From contig NZ_AP019649.1 of assembly GCF_009938165.1 (NCBI RefSeq), positions 2,108,001 through 2,172,000 of the forward strand: 64,000 nt of DNA, in the 5' to 3' direction. How positions within the stretch are numbered: the first letter of the stretch is position 1; every line of letters begins with the position of its first letter. This document shows, one piece after another, positions 7,270 to 19,217 of this stretch. This DNA comes from Vibrio taketomensis (GTDB lineage Bacteria; Pseudomonadota; Gammaproteobacteria; Enterobacterales; Vibrionaceae). The position numbers and the translations under genes are program-made. Below the pieces are notes generated by a model. The model saw only the letters and a list, made by a program, of their open reading frames with translations. It had not been told where the DNA came from and did no database searches.

Positions 7270-9211
7270 CTACCCTTTTGATTTCTTCGCAGCCGTTTTG
7301 TTGTAACTGCGCTTTTTACGTTTATACGCAGGGCGTTCTACTTTTGGCAAATAACGTAGCGATTCTGGTACCTCACCTTGCTTTACTTGCGTCATCAATT
7401 GCTCAATACGAGTTTGTAACGCCGCCATAAAGGGTTGGTAAGCCTGATTACGCTCAGCCATACCCTGCAACTGGTGCTCCCAATTCGCCGTCATATCTGG
7501 ATAAGTCGACTCATTAGGCAAGGCATGGATCAAACCTCTGCCCGCTGCCGAGCTCAAAATACTTTTGCCTTGTCGAGTCAAAAGCTGGCGCTTAAATAGC
7601 GTATCTAAAATACCAGCCCGGGTTGCTTCAGTGCCCAAGCCGTCAGTATCGCGCAGAATTTTTTTCAGCTCTTTGTCTTCCACAAAGCGCGCAATGCCGG
7701 TCATCGCTTGTAGTAACGTCGCTTCGGTAAAGTGTTTCGGCGGTTCAGTCTGGTGCTGTTTGATTTCGCCCTCACGGCAAGTGAGCACACTCAGCCAGTG
7801 GCGGCGCGTTATCTACCCCGACATCTTCATCATCAGTTTTGCCCATCAACGCTTTCCAACCTGCTGCGACCAATTGACGACCTTTCGCGATAAAGACTCC
7901 GCCAGCAATATCAAATACCAACTTCGCTTCCGCATAAACCGCTGCAGGATAAAATTGCATGAGGTACTGTCTGGCAATCAATTGATAAACCTTCATCTCA
8001 TTGGCAGACAGTGCGTTAACCGCCGCCTGTTTAGGCGTCGGAATGATCGCATGGTGCGCATCAACTTTTTTATCATTCCATGCTTTAGATTTTCGGGTTA
8101 AATCTGCGCCACTCACCGCCGCTTGCATCTCTTTGGCATTATTGACAATCGCTTGGCAGACACTACTCGCTTGAGCAAAATGCTCACTTGGCAGATAGCG
8201 ACAGTCCGAACGTGGATAAGTAATCAATTTGTGTTTTTCATACAGCGACTGACACGTATCCAACACTTGCTGCGCACTCATGGCATAACGTTTTGCGGCA
8301 TCGATTTGTAAGGCAGAAAGTGAATAAGGCAAAGGCGCCGCTTGTTTGGTTTGCTTCTGCTCTGACTCCACCACTTTAGCTGGTTGATTGGCAATGCGGT
8401 GAGCAACGTTTTCCACCAGCTTGCGATTGAGCACTCGCCCCTCTTCATCTTGCCATGGCTTGCAAGCTTCACTCGGTTGCCACTTAGCGCGAATATCAAA
8501 ATGACCAAACTCACCTTGATAAGGAATGAGCGCATGCAGCGAAAAGTAATCACGAGGCATGAAATTCTCAATGTCTTCATCACGGCGCACCACAAGACCA
8601 AGCACTGGTGTTTGCACTCGTCCAACAGAGAGTACCCCTTGGTAACCCGCTTTTTGTCCAAGTAAGGTATAAGCGCGTGACATGTTCATGCCATACAGCC
8701 AATCGGCACGTGAGCGAGCGAGCGCTGACACCGACAGAGGAACAAACTCGCGGTTACTGCGCATAGAATTCAACGCACGTTTCACCGCTGGTAAGTTCAA
8801 ATCGCTGATCAACAAACGTTGGGCATTTTGTTTTTTGGCTTGGCTGACTTTGCAGTAGTCCAATACTTCATCCACCAGCAGTTGCCCTTCTCTATCAGGG
8901 TCTCCGGCATGGACAATTTGCTCACTCTCTTTGAGCAGCTTTTTGACTACCGAGAGCTGTTTACTGGCTGATTTTCTTGGGCGTAGTTGCCATTGCTGCG
9001 GCACGATTGGCAAATCATTGAGATTCCACTTTTTATAGCGTTCATCGTAAACATCAGGCTCAACTTGCTCGAGCAAATGGCCAATACACCAAGTCACTAC
9101 ATCACCGTTACCACAGCGAATAAAGCCTTGATCGTTTTTTTTCGGTCCGGGCAATGCCGCAGCTATCGCACGACCTAAACTTGGTTTTTCAGCAATAAAT
9201 AAACGGGACAT
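7270..9211 (-). pseudogene. topB: DNA topoisomerase III, interrupted by a frameshift
   Basis: Type IA topoisomerase that decatenates DNA single strands. Reading starts at [11 protein letters not shown] (ATG 9211). The Toprim motif DPDREG is at residues 104-109 and the catalytic tyrosine is in 'ITYPRSD' (Tyr332). The first frame ends after '[13 protein letters not shown]' at a TGA (7772-7774). The rest of the protein ('[20 protein letters not shown]' and 'DGLGTEATRAGILDTLFKR') continues in another frame from about 7788 to 7270. Together the parts give ~650 residues, the normal TopB length. The junction lies at 7781-7795 and looks like the loss of a few bases between 'APPLAE' and 'VLTCREG'. Either the gene is broken, which removes the end of the core, or this is a sequencing error. 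The tail is short, basic and lysine-rich. Confidence 0.8.
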
Positions 9212-9233
9212 AGTCAATTCAGCACAAATAAAT

Positions 9234-9259
9234 AAGGCCACATTATGCAATGTGGCCTT
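9234..9259 (-). terminator. Stem-loop terminator after grxD
   Basis: A perfect 11-bp stem, AAGGCCACATT/AATGTGGCCTT with a 4-nt loop, lies between grxD and topB. On the minus strand it is followed by ATTTATTTG, consistent with rho-independent termination of grxD. Confidence 0.7.
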
Positions 9260-9300
9260 AGAAACTCAAGAAAAACTGTAAATTTAAACAGTATTTTGCG

Positions 9301-9636
9301 TTACTCTGCGTCGCTTTGTGCGCGAGCTGCTGCTTCTTTGATTAGAGGTTGAAGTTCGCCTTTTTGGAACATTTCAAGAATGATGTCACAACCACCGATT
9401 AGCTCACCTTCAATCCATAGTTGTGGGAAAGTAGGCCATTGTGCGTAAGCTGGAAGTTCTGCACGGATATCAGGGTTTTGTAGAATGTCTACGTAGGCAA
9501 ATTTTTCACCACAAGCCATTAGAGCTTGAGCCGCTTGAGAAGAGAAACCGCAGCTAGGTAGTTTAGGCGAACCCTTCATATAAAGAAGGATTGAGTTCTC
9601 TGCGATTTGCTGTTTGATTTTTTCAATAGTTTCCAT
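9301..9636 (-). CDS. grxD: Monothiol glutaredoxin (Grx4 family)
   Basis: A 111-residue cytoplasmic protein with the monothiol active site CGFS (Cys29, in 'KLPSCGFSSQAAQAL'). Other family features are present: the 'YMKGSPKLP' lead-in, 'WPTFPQLWIEGELIGGCDI' (TVP-loop equivalent and GG motif for glutathione binding) and the terminal acidic tail. Grx4-type proteins bind a [2Fe-2S] cluster with glutathione and hand it on in iron homeostasis, often with BolA proteins. Length matches E. coli GrxD (115). It is divergent from sodB across a ~430-bp region, and both genes are connected with iron and oxidative stress. Confidence 0.95.
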   Translation of the reverse strand: METIEKIKQQIAENSILLYMKGSPKLPSCGFSSQAAQALMACGEKFAYVDILQNPDIRAELPAYAQWPTFPQLWIEGELIGGCDIILEMFQKGELQPLIKEAAARAQSDAE

Positions 9637-9832
9637 TGCTTCCCTCTGATGGAGTTACTGCAAATTATCAGCGCATTTTAAACTATTGCTCAAGAATAAA
9701 AGCACATAAAATTGCGGTTATTGACCAATTATTGTTACGATACTTTAACACAAAGTAACCAAAGGTCTGTATTGTCAGCAAATCCTAGCTCAAACCAGAT
9801 GGTGTATGGCTAAGCCGACTTTTTCATGCCCA

Positions 9833-9855
9833 TTTTGCTGCATTTCGCAGCAAAA
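9833..9855. repeat. Perfect inverted repeat in the grxD-sodB intergenic region
   Basis: TTTTGCTGC (9833-9841) and GCAGCAAAA (9847-9855) are perfect 9-bp arms around ATTTC. It lies within the 430-bp gap between divergent genes (9637-10068), where no gene was recognised. It could be a protein-binding site or an RNA hairpin. Confidence 0.4.
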
Positions 9856-10068
9856 GCCGCACTTTTTGTGTGTCTAAATAAGTGGTTAGAAACGACTTTT
9901 TTACCAAACAATTTACTTATGCGTGTTTTTGATCACGCAAAAACTTGCTAGACTAGGCAGCAAGTCAGTCAATTTGACAGTGATTCGCAAGGCCGCGAAT
10001 CTTTAAAACAATAACATTTGGAAGAAATTGAAGAGAGTTCTCTTTCTACATATATGGAGAAACGAGCA

Positions 10069-10653
10069 ATGGCATTTGAACTACCAGCTCTGCCTTATGC
10101 GAAAGACGCATTAGAACCACACATTTCAGCAGAAACTCTAGATTACCACCACGGTAAACACCACAACACTTACGTGGTTAAACTGAACGGTCTAATCCCA
10201 GGTACTGAATTTGAAGGCAAATCTCTAGAAGAGATCATCAAAACTTCAACTGGCGGCGTATTTAACAACGCAGCGCAAATCTGGAACCACACTTTCTACT
10301 GGCACTGTCTAGCGCCAAATGCAGGTGGCGAACCAACTGGCGCAGTTGCTGAGGCTATCAATGCAGCATTCGGTTCTTTCGAAGAATTCAAAGCGAAGTT
10401 CACTGACGCAGCAATCAACAACTTCGGTTCTTCTTGGACTTGGCTGGTGAAGAAAGCTGACGGTTCTCTAGACATCGTTAACACTTCAAACGCAGCAACT
10501 CCACTAACTGAAGCAGGCGTAACTCCGCTTCTAACTGTTGACCTGTGGGAACACGCTTACTACATCGACTACCGTAACCTACGTCCAGACTACATGAACG
10601 GTTTCTGGGCTCTAGTTAACTGGGATTTCGTTGCTGAAAACCTAGCTAAATAA
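10069..10653 (+). CDS. sodB: Iron superoxide dismutase
   Basis: A 194-residue cytoplasmic enzyme that converts superoxide to oxygen and hydrogen peroxide. Metal ligands are visible: His in '[13 protein letters not shown]' (~27), His in '[13 protein letters not shown]' (~74), and Asp and His in '[12 protein letters not shown]' (~157/161). The active-site Gln in 'AAQIWNH' and the flanking sequence are typical of Fe-SOD rather than Mn-SOD. I chose ATG 10069 ([10 protein letters not shown]), which matches E. coli SodB. An upstream in-frame extension from a TTG at 10018 has no support. In E. coli sodB is repressed post-transcriptionally by RyhB under low iron; the leader here was not tested for that pairing. 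A strong terminator follows. Confidence 0.96.
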   Translation: MAFELPALPYAKDALEPHISAETLDYHHGKHHNTYVVKLNGLIPGTEFEGKSLEEIIKTSTGGVFNNAAQIWNHTFYWHCLAPNAGGEPTGAVAEAINAAFGSFEEFKAKFTDAAINNFGSSWTWLVKKADGSLDIVNTSNAATPLTEAGVTPLLTVDLWEHAYYIDYRNLRPDYMNGFWALVNWDFVAENLAK

Positions 10654-10680
10654 TTAGTGCGGTAAGCCAATTGTTCAAAA

Positions 10681-10706
10681 AGCCTGCAACTAGCAGGCTT
10701 TTTTTG
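10681..10706 (+). terminator. Rho-independent terminator of sodB
   Basis: AGCCTGC and GCAGGCT stem (10681-10699) around a short loop, followed by a run of T. Confidence 0.88.
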
Positions 10707-10783
10707 TATCTATTGCTAATTTGCTTAAAGTTATTCGATAGTTAGCCGCTAATAGAGGCATCAAAGTAACAGAACCTGATGCA

Positions 10784-11287
10784 ATGCAAGTCGAAGCAAT
10801 TAACAACATCAATGCGATAACCGAACTTCAGTTCGGCATGGGGATTAACCATGCTGTGCACGAAGGGCGTCGTGCTGATTTTGCGCTGCTGCTATCGATG
10901 TTTTCTAATGACGTTCGTGACAATACACCCGTTGAACAAATTGAGACGGTAGAGATCACTGATAGTTCACTGCGTCAGCGTTTTGCGCTACCCGAACCTC
11001 AAGTACTCAAATCAGATCAGAGTTCTTACCAAATTTCAGCCTTACAGGCCCATCAATTCCATCATGGTGGACTGGCAAGCGCAAAACTCGCTCACTACCT
11101 TATTCCCGAAGCGCTCGTTTACTTACCTGAAGCCACTCATGATCTGCCGGAAGATGTGTACCACAACTTATCAATTCATCAACAACGCCAGCTTGGGGAA
11201 AAACAGCCCAAGAAACTGATGCCATTTGATCTTTACAATCAATTAGTTGAAGCACAGCGCAGTTATCAAATTCGAGCACAAGCCTAG
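10784..11287 (+). CDS. VC2046/SO_2500-family protein of unknown function
   Basis: A 167-residue soluble protein. It resembles the uncharacterised family named after V. cholerae VC2046, whose gene also follows sodB (from memory). It begins 'MQVEAINNINAITELQFGMGINHAVHEGRRADFALLLSMFSNDVRD', has a histidine-containing middle ('LQAHQFHHGGLASAKLAHYL') and ends 'FDLYNQLVEAQRSYQIRAQA'. There is no signal peptide or membrane segment. No catalytic motif is recognised. The ATG at 10784 is not preceded by a strong ribosome-binding site ('cagaacctgatgcaATG'). The constant position beside sodB suggests a conserved neighbourhood, but no function can be stated. Confidence 0.75.
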   Translation: MQVEAINNINAITELQFGMGINHAVHEGRRADFALLLSMFSNDVRDNTPVEQIETVEITDSSLRQRFALPEPQVLKSDQSSYQISALQAHQFHHGGLASAKLAHYLIPEALVYLPEATHDLPEDVYHNLSIHQQRQLGEKQPKKLMPFDLYNQLVEAQRSYQIRAQA

Positions 11288-11483
11288 CGCATGTTCACTT
11301 ACCGCTCTGTACTAGCACATATTTTTTACCACAAAATGTCGCTTACCTAGATTGTGAATTAACGCAAAAAATGAACATTCAACCTAAGTAATTCACAACT
11401 TATTTGATGTTATTCACATCTAAATAACAATTAATCTACCATTCTATGTGGACAGATTTTCTGGCAACGTAAATGGAGAAAGT

Positions 11484-12146
11484 ATGAAAATAGACAACGC
11501 AGTAGTCTTAGTCACCTCTGCCGGTTCTAGAGTTGGAGGCACCCTCGCAACTCACTTTTCTTCGTTGGGGGCCAAAGTAATCCTCTGTGATACCGATAAA
11601 CGTCTATTGAATGAAACGTATGAGCGCTGCGCGTTATTAAATTCAGATACCTATCGCTTTGATGTTGAGGACTATTCTATTGCGTCTATCAAGCAACTCT
11701 TCGAGTTGATTGAACATCAGCTTCAGTGCAGCCCTGATATCTTGATCAATACGTTAACCTCTAAAGCCGTGCCTAATATTTTTGACCATGCGGCATACGA
11801 CATGTTTTCGTTAAATCTAACCTCCCTAGCAAGCGCTCTGTTTGGATTTGGCCAAGCGACGGCACAACGTATGCGAGCAGAAAATAAGTGCGGAGTGATA
11901 GTGAACGTGATTGGTTACACCAACTACGAAGATATGGCAGGATTTGATAATGCCTCATCATTTGTTTCAGGGTTTACCCAAAGTTGGGCCAAAGAACTGA
12001 CACCATTCAACATTCGTGTCGGAGGTGTGATTCCAAGTGGCGAAGCAAATGGACAAAATTGGTCAGAGATTCAAGATGAAGTGATTCGCAATACCGAATA
12101 CATCATCTCGAATGAGTATTTTAGCGGTCGCGTAATGGCGGCTTAA
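11484..12146 (+). CDS. Short-chain dehydrogenase-like protein lacking the catalytic Tyr/Lys
   Basis: A 220-residue Rossmann-fold protein. Start ATG 11484 was chosen because of the ribosome-binding site GGAGAAAGT just before it. The N-terminus 'AVVLVTSAGSRVGGTLATHF' fits the SDR cofactor loop loosely, and 'DTDKRLL' has the acidic end of strand 2. The NNAG motif is replaced by 'INTL', and the usual YxxxK is replaced: 'FDNASSFVSGFTQSWAKEL' aligns with Asp and Ser at those positions. The helix after it and 'IRVGGVIPSG' keep the SDR pattern. It is therefore a divergent SDR that probably binds a nucleotide but may not catalyse the usual hydride transfer. Its 3' end overlaps the convergent phosphatase gene by 26 bp. 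Confidence 0.78.
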   Translation: MKIDNAVVLVTSAGSRVGGTLATHFSSLGAKVILCDTDKRLLNETYERCALLNSDTYRFDVEDYSIASIKQLFELIEHQLQCSPDILINTLTSKAVPNIFDHAAYDMFSLNLTSLASALFGFGQATAQRMRAENKCGVIVNVIGYTNYEDMAGFDNASSFVSGFTQSWAKELTPFNIRVGGVIPSGEANGQNWSEIQDEVIRNTEYIISNEYFSGRVMAA

Positions 12147-12603
12147 TTGGTGACGCTGATTGGCGTAATACGGCTTCAGCCGCTTCTTCTAGTAAATCCA
12201 GCACCAACTCAAAACCACGCTCACCACCATAATAGGGATCAGGGATTTCTTGTTGTTCTGATCCACCAAAACTTAAATAAAGTTTCAGCTTGTGTTGATA
12301 CTGATTTGGACATATCGCCTTTAAATCGCGCAGATTATCTCGATCTGCCGCTAAAATCAGATCGAAATATTCGAAGTCGTTTGCTTCAACTTGTCGTGAA
12401 CGAATCCCTTTGAATGAATACCCGCGGCGCTCACCAGCTTGACGTGAACGCTCATCAGGTGGGTTGCCTTGGTGATAACCGATGGTTCCCGCTGAGTCCA
12501 CTTCAACGTCTATCCCCATCTGTTGTGCCTTGGCACGTAACACCGCTTCACCGGTCGGAGAGCGACAAATATTGCCCATACACACCACCAGTATTTTCTT
12601 CAT
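12121..12603 (-). CDS. Low-molecular-weight protein-tyrosine-phosphatase
   Basis: A 160-residue cytoplasmic phosphatase. The N-terminal P-loop 'VVCMGNICRSPTGEAVL' contains CxGNxCRSP with nucleophilic Cys8, and the general acid is in 'EIPDPYYGG' (Asp near residue 120). Bacterial members often reverse BY-kinase phosphorylation in polysaccharide export, but no such partners lie in the window, so the target is unknown. The protein is a little longer than the usual ~150 residues, with a C-terminal extension 'SASPIKPPLRDR' encoded within the 26-bp overlap with the convergent SDR-like gene. It lies just downstream of the ATP synthase operon on the same strand but beyond a terminator. Confidence 0.92.
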   Translation of the reverse strand: MKKILVVCMGNICRSPTGEAVLRAKAQQMGIDVEVDSAGTIGYHQGNPPDERSRQAGERRGYSFKGIRSRQVEANDFEYFDLILAADRDNLRDLKAICPNQYQHKLKLYLSFGGSEQQEIPDPYYGGERGFELVLDLLEEAAEAVLRQSASPIKPPLRDR

Positions 12604-12701
12604 CCTTGCACCTGCGAGATTGTTTGTTATTCACCGTTTTATCTTAGCGTGATATGCCCTCGGCTAAAATGCGGCATGGAAGAAAATTAGGGATTGCCAA
12701 T

Positions 12702-12737
12702 AAAAAAGGGATTGAGTATTCGCTCAATCCCTTTTTT
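12702..12737 (-). terminator. Terminator of the atp operon (bidirectional)
   Basis: A symmetrical A-stem-T structure: AAAAAAGGGATTGAG pairs with the CTCAATCCCTTTTTT side around a short loop, directly after the atpC stop codon on the minus strand. Confidence 0.88.
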
Positions 12738-12740
12738 CAT

Positions 12741-13187
12741 TTAGTGATGCTTAAAGCGTCCCACCAATTCTACTGCTCGCAATTGAGCCAAGGCTTTGGT
12801 CAATTCCAGCTGTGCTTGCTCAAAGCTCACACTGCCCACTTGAGCGTGGTTGATGTTGTCTAATGCCATTTGGCGAGCGGCTTCAGCACGAGCTTGGTCA
12901 ATCTCTTCACCATGCAGTGCGGTATCCGCTAGCACCATCACCGTATCTGGCTGTACTTCCAGCATGCCACCTGAAATATACAAGATAGTTGGCTCTTGCT
13001 TTAGATCGGTCACAAAGCTGGCAATGCCTGGTTTAACGTTACTGATCAGTGGTGAGTGACCAGGACGAATCCCTAACTCACCACTCGCACCAGAAATCGC
13101 TAAGGCATGGGCTGGACCAGAAAAGATCGTACCTTCTGCACTTACAATTTGTAGTTCAAAGGTATTCTCACTTACTGCTATCGCCAT
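12741..13187 (-). CDS. atpC: F1Fo ATP synthase subunit epsilon
   Basis: A 148-residue central-stalk subunit. The N-terminal beta-sandwich starts 'FELQIVSAEGTIFSGPAHALAISGASGELGIRPGHSPLI' (residues ~10-50), and the C-terminal helical hairpin 'EEIDQARAEAARQMAL' and 'FEQAQLELTKALAQLRAVE' runs from ~95 to the end. The C-terminal helices inhibit ATP hydrolysis in homologues. It is slightly longer than E. coli AtpC (139) because of a short tail 'LVGRFKHH'. It is the last gene of the operon and is followed by a strong terminator. Confidence 0.93.
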   Translation of the reverse strand: MAIAVSENTFELQIVSAEGTIFSGPAHALAISGASGELGIRPGHSPLISNVKPGIASFVTDLKQEPTILYISGGMLEVQPDTVMVLADTALHGEEIDQARAEAARQMALDNINHAQVGSVSFEQAQLELTKALAQLRAVELVGRFKHH

Positions 13188-13203
13188 ATGAACTCCTCAG
13201 CCG

Positions 13204-15476
<2,273 letters not shown>

Positions 15477-15513
15477 AAAAAGCTCCGCTCTTATCTATTC
15501 GAGGATGACGCAA

Positions 15514-17055
15514 TTACCAAGATTGCAATGCAACAAACTCTTCTAACAGCTTGGTAAGCTCGGCTTCGATTTGTTGGTTAAAGTCACCAGTGGCATTAAT
15601 GTCTGCCATCAGTTGTGCGAAGTTCGATTTTGCGTAAGCAATAAGACCTTCTTCAAATGCACCCACTTTTGCCAACTCCACACCATTTAGGTAACCGCGC
15701 TCAGCAGCAAAAATCACCGCTGCTTGCTCTGCCACTGACATTGGTGCGTATTGTTTTTGCTTCATCAATTCGGTGACACGTTCACCGTGGTCGATTTGAC
15801 GGCGAGTCGCTTCATCGAGATCGGAAGAGAACTGAGCAAACGCAGCCAATTCACGGTATTGAGCCAACGCAGTACGAATACCACCAGACAGTTTTTTGAT
15901 GATCTTAGTTTGCGCAGCACCACCCACACGAGATACCGAAATACCTGGGTCAACCGCTGGACGTAGGCCTGAGTTAAACAGCTGAGTTTGCAAGAAGATC
16001 TGACCATCGGTAATCGAAATTACGTTAGTTGGTACAAACGCTGAAACGTCACCTGCTTGAGTTTCGATAATTGGCAATGCAGTCAATGAGCCAGTTTTGC
16101 CTTTGACTTCACCATTGGTGAAACGCTCAACATAAGCTTCATTTACACGTGCAGCACGTTCTAGTAGGCGAGAGTGCAAGTAGAATACATCACCAGGGAA
16201 AGCTTCACGGCCCGGTGGGCGTTTTAGTAGTAGTGAGATTTGACGGTAAGCAACGGCTTGTTTTGATAAATCATCATAAACAATCAGTGCATCTTCACCA
16301 CGGTCACGGAAGTATTCACCCATGGTGCAACCTGCGTAAGGCGCTAAGTATTGTAACGCGGCTGATTCTGATGCTGATGCCACAACCACAATGGTATTTT
16401 CTAGTGCGCCATGCTCTGCGAGTTTGCGAACTACGTTAGCGATAGTTGAAGCTTTTTGACCAATAGCGACATAGATAGCTTTTACGCCAGAGTCTTTTTG
16501 GTTAATGATGGCATCAATCGCCATCGCTGTTTTACCAGTTTGGCGGTCACCGATGATCAACTCACGTTGACCACGGCCAATTGGTACCATTGAGTCAACG
16601 GCTTTGTAGCCAGTTTGAATTGGGGTATCAACCGATTTACGATCAATTACCCCAGGTGCGATAATTTCAACCGCGTTGTATTGTTTTGCGTTGATTTCAC
16701 CAAGACCATCAATTGGTTGACCTAGCGTGTTCACCACACGGCCTAGCAATTCTGGGCCAACTGGCACTTCCAAAATGCGGCCAGTACCAGTAACTTTCAT
16801 CCCTTCACTCAAGTCTGCATAAGGGCCCATCACCACCGCACCCACTGAGTGGCGTTCAAGGTTAAGTGCCAATGCATAACGATTGTCAGGCAATTCAATC
16901 ATTTCGCCTTGCATCACATCAACAAGGCCATTAATGGTAATAATACCGTCGCAAATCGACACGATAGTGCCTTCATTGCGTGCTTGCGTACTAATGTCGA
17001 ACGTTTCAATACGTTGTCTAATTAGATCGCTAATTTCTGTTGAATTTAGTTGCAT
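15514..17055 (-). CDS. atpA: F1Fo ATP synthase subunit alpha
   Basis: A 513-residue non-catalytic nucleotide-binding subunit. It starts '[20 protein letters not shown]', has the P-loop '[20 protein letters not shown]' (~residues 169-180), the '[34 protein letters not shown]' region, and the arginine-finger segment '[17 protein letters not shown]' (~360-376). Length is identical to E. coli AtpA. The gap to atpH is 12 bp. The core is highly conserved, while the C-terminal 80 residues ('[23 protein letters not shown]') differ from what I recall for the usual Vibrio AtpA. Confidence 0.97.
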   Translation of the reverse strand: MQLNSTEISDLIRQRIETFDISTQARNEGTIVSICDGIITINGLVDVMQGEMIELPDNRYALALNLERHSVGAVVMGPYADLSEGMKVTGTGRILEVPVGPELLGRVVNTLGQPIDGLGEINAKQYNAVEIIAPGVIDRKSVDTPIQTGYKAVDSMVPIGRGQRELIIGDRQTGKTAMAIDAIINQKDSGVKAIYVAIGQKASTIANVVRKLAEHGALENTIVVVASASESAALQYLAPYAGCTMGEYFRDRGEDALIVYDDLSKQAVAYRQISLLLKRPPGREAFPGDVFYLHSRLLERAARVNEAYVERFTNGEVKGKTGSLTALPIIETQAGDVSAFVPTNVISITDGQIFLQTQLFNSGLRPAVDPGISVSRVGGAAQTKIIKKLSGGIRTALAQYRELAAFAQFSSDLDEATRRQIDHGERVTELMKQKQYAPMSVAEQAAVIFAAERGYLNGVELAKVGAFEEGLIAYAKSNFAQLMADINATGDFNQQIEAELTKLLEEFVALQSW

Positions 17056-17067
17056 CTTAAATACCTA

Positions 17068-17616
17068 CTACACGTGCAAGTTAGTCGCTAAACGTTGAAT
17101 TGAGGTCTGTAGAGAGCCATCAATCACTAACTCGCCGGCTTTAATTACCATGCCACCGATAAGATTTCGGTCGATTTTTCTCGCGAGGCTGATGTGACGA
17201 TCAAATTTCTTCTCTAGCGCTTCGAGCAACTCTTCATACTGCTCATCATCTAAAGGCTCAGAGGTATATACCGTCACATCCAGACGCAAATCATTGTCAT
17301 CTTTTAATTGAGTAAAAATCTCGGTAACACTACGCATGACGATTAAGCGCTGGTTTTCAGCCATCAGCTTGAGCAAATTCTGCATGTGCGAATCAATAAA
17401 GCCGTCACATACCGAGAACAGTAAGTGGAGGAAGTTATCCGTTTCGGATTTGCCACCCTGCTCCAATGCTTTCACTTGAGTCTCTAAACTTGGCTGCTCC
17501 ATTACGTTGGCAACTAAATTTAGTCCTGCCATCCATTCGTCAAGTGCGTCATTTTCTTTTGCAAAATCAAAAGCCGCTTTGGCATATGGGTAAGCAATGG
17601 TTTGAATATCTGACAT
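17068..17616 (-). CDS. atpH: F1Fo ATP synthase subunit delta
   Basis: A 182-residue peripheral-stalk subunit joining F1 to subunit b. The N-terminal helical domain starts 'QTIAYPYAKAAFDFAKENDALDEWMAGL', and the C-terminal domain has the family pattern 'LIGGMVIKAGELVIDGSLQTSIQRLATNL' (~150-180). Length is a few residues above E. coli AtpH (177). It lies between atpF and atpA with 17-bp and 12-bp spacers. Confidence 0.94.
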   Translation of the reverse strand: MSDIQTIAYPYAKAAFDFAKENDALDEWMAGLNLVANVMEQPSLETQVKALEQGGKSETDNFLHLLFSVCDGFIDSHMQNLLKLMAENQRLIVMRSVTEIFTQLKDDNDLRLDVTVYTSEPLDDEQYEELLEALEKKFDRHISLARKIDRNLIGGMVIKAGELVIDGSLQTSIQRLATNLHV

Positions 17617-17633
17617 GTTGCTTCCCTTTTGCT

Positions 17634-18104
17634 TTAGATTTGCTTGATCATCTGGTCAACAAGATGACGGTTTGATTCCGTATCTAAATTTTTGCTGATC
17701 AGCTTTTGTGCACTTTGAATAACCAGATCCGCCATTTCCGCTTTCAGCTCTTGGCGTAGACGGTTACGTTCCGCCTCAATCTCGATATCACCTTGGGCAA
17801 TAATGCGCGCTTTCTCTTCTTCAGCTTCTTTTACTGATTCATCGATAATCTGCGCTCGGCGTTTCTGCCCTTGCTCAATCAATTGGTTAACGTCTTTTTT
17901 GGCTTGCTCAATCATTTGCTCGCAATTTGCTCGAGTTAACGCCAGCTCTTTAGCCGCGTCTTCGGTATGACGTAAGCCTTGTGCGATCTCTTGTTGGCGT
18001 TCATCAAGCAATTTGACTAGCGGTGGCCATACATACTTCATGCAAAGCCAAACAAAAATCGCAAAGGATATAGCTTGACCAAGCATTGTTGCGTTTAAGT
18101 TCAT
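17634..18104 (-). CDS. atpF: F1Fo ATP synthase subunit b
   Basis: A 156-residue peripheral stalk protein. There is one N-terminal membrane helix ('MLGQAISFAIFVWLCMKYVWPPL', residues ~7-30), followed by a long charged coiled-coil ('LDERQQEIAQGLRHTEDAAK' through 'RLRQELKAEMADLVIQ'). Length equals E. coli AtpF (156). Two copies form the stator dimer in homologues. It follows atpE and precedes atpH in the standard order. Confidence 0.95.
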   Translation of the reverse strand: MNLNATMLGQAISFAIFVWLCMKYVWPPLVKLLDERQQEIAQGLRHTEDAAKELALTRANCEQMIEQAKKDVNQLIEQGQKRRAQIIDESVKEAEEEKARIIAQGDIEIEAERNRLRQELKAEMADLVIQSAQKLISKNLDTESNRHLVDQMIKQI

Positions 18105-18157
18105 CTCGCCCCCCTAATTAACGGACAGTTCTACTATTTCGATCTCGTTAAGGACAA

Positions 18158-18394
18158 TTACGCAACTGCGAAGATGATGTATAAACCAATACCAACACCA
18201 ATCATTGGAACCGCATCCACCAAGCCCATCATGATAAAGAACTGAGTACGTAGCATTGGGGTTAAATCAGGTTGACGAGCAACACCTTCTAAATATTTAC
18301 CTGCTAGATTACCGATACCGGAAGCAGCACCAGCTGCACCTAAACCAATTAATAGTGCACCAGCAACATAAAGAACGGCACTTACAATATCCAT
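18158..18394 (-). CDS. atpE: F1Fo ATP synthase subunit c
   Basis: A 78-residue hairpin forming the rotor ring. Helix 1 is glycine/alanine rich ('[20 protein letters not shown]'), the polar loop is 'ARQPDL' (39-44), and helix 2 carries the ion-binding acid Asp60 in '[14 protein letters not shown]'. The Q/E-S-type set of sodium ligands is not evident, so protons are the likely coupling ion (inference). It resembles E. coli subunit c ('RTQFFIVMGLVDAIPMI') more than the longer c subunit I recall from the main Vibrio operon, which has 'KMFIIAGLLDAVPMIGI'. That is the best evidence that this is an additional ATP synthase. Confidence 0.95.
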   Translation of the reverse strand: MDIVSAVLYVAGALLIGLGAAGAASGIGNLAGKYLEGVARQPDLTPMLRTQFFIMMGLVDAVPMIGVGIGLYIIFAVA

Positions 18395-18446
18395 AAATAA
18401 CTCCGATATATTTTGTATATAACTTAAAAATAGAAAACTTTAAATA

Positions 18447-19217
<771 letters not shown>

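Noticed and set aside
10018..10068. Extended N-terminus of sodB from a TTG
   Set aside because: The added 17 residues are not found in Fe-SODs, and the ATG at 10069 starts exactly like known SodB.
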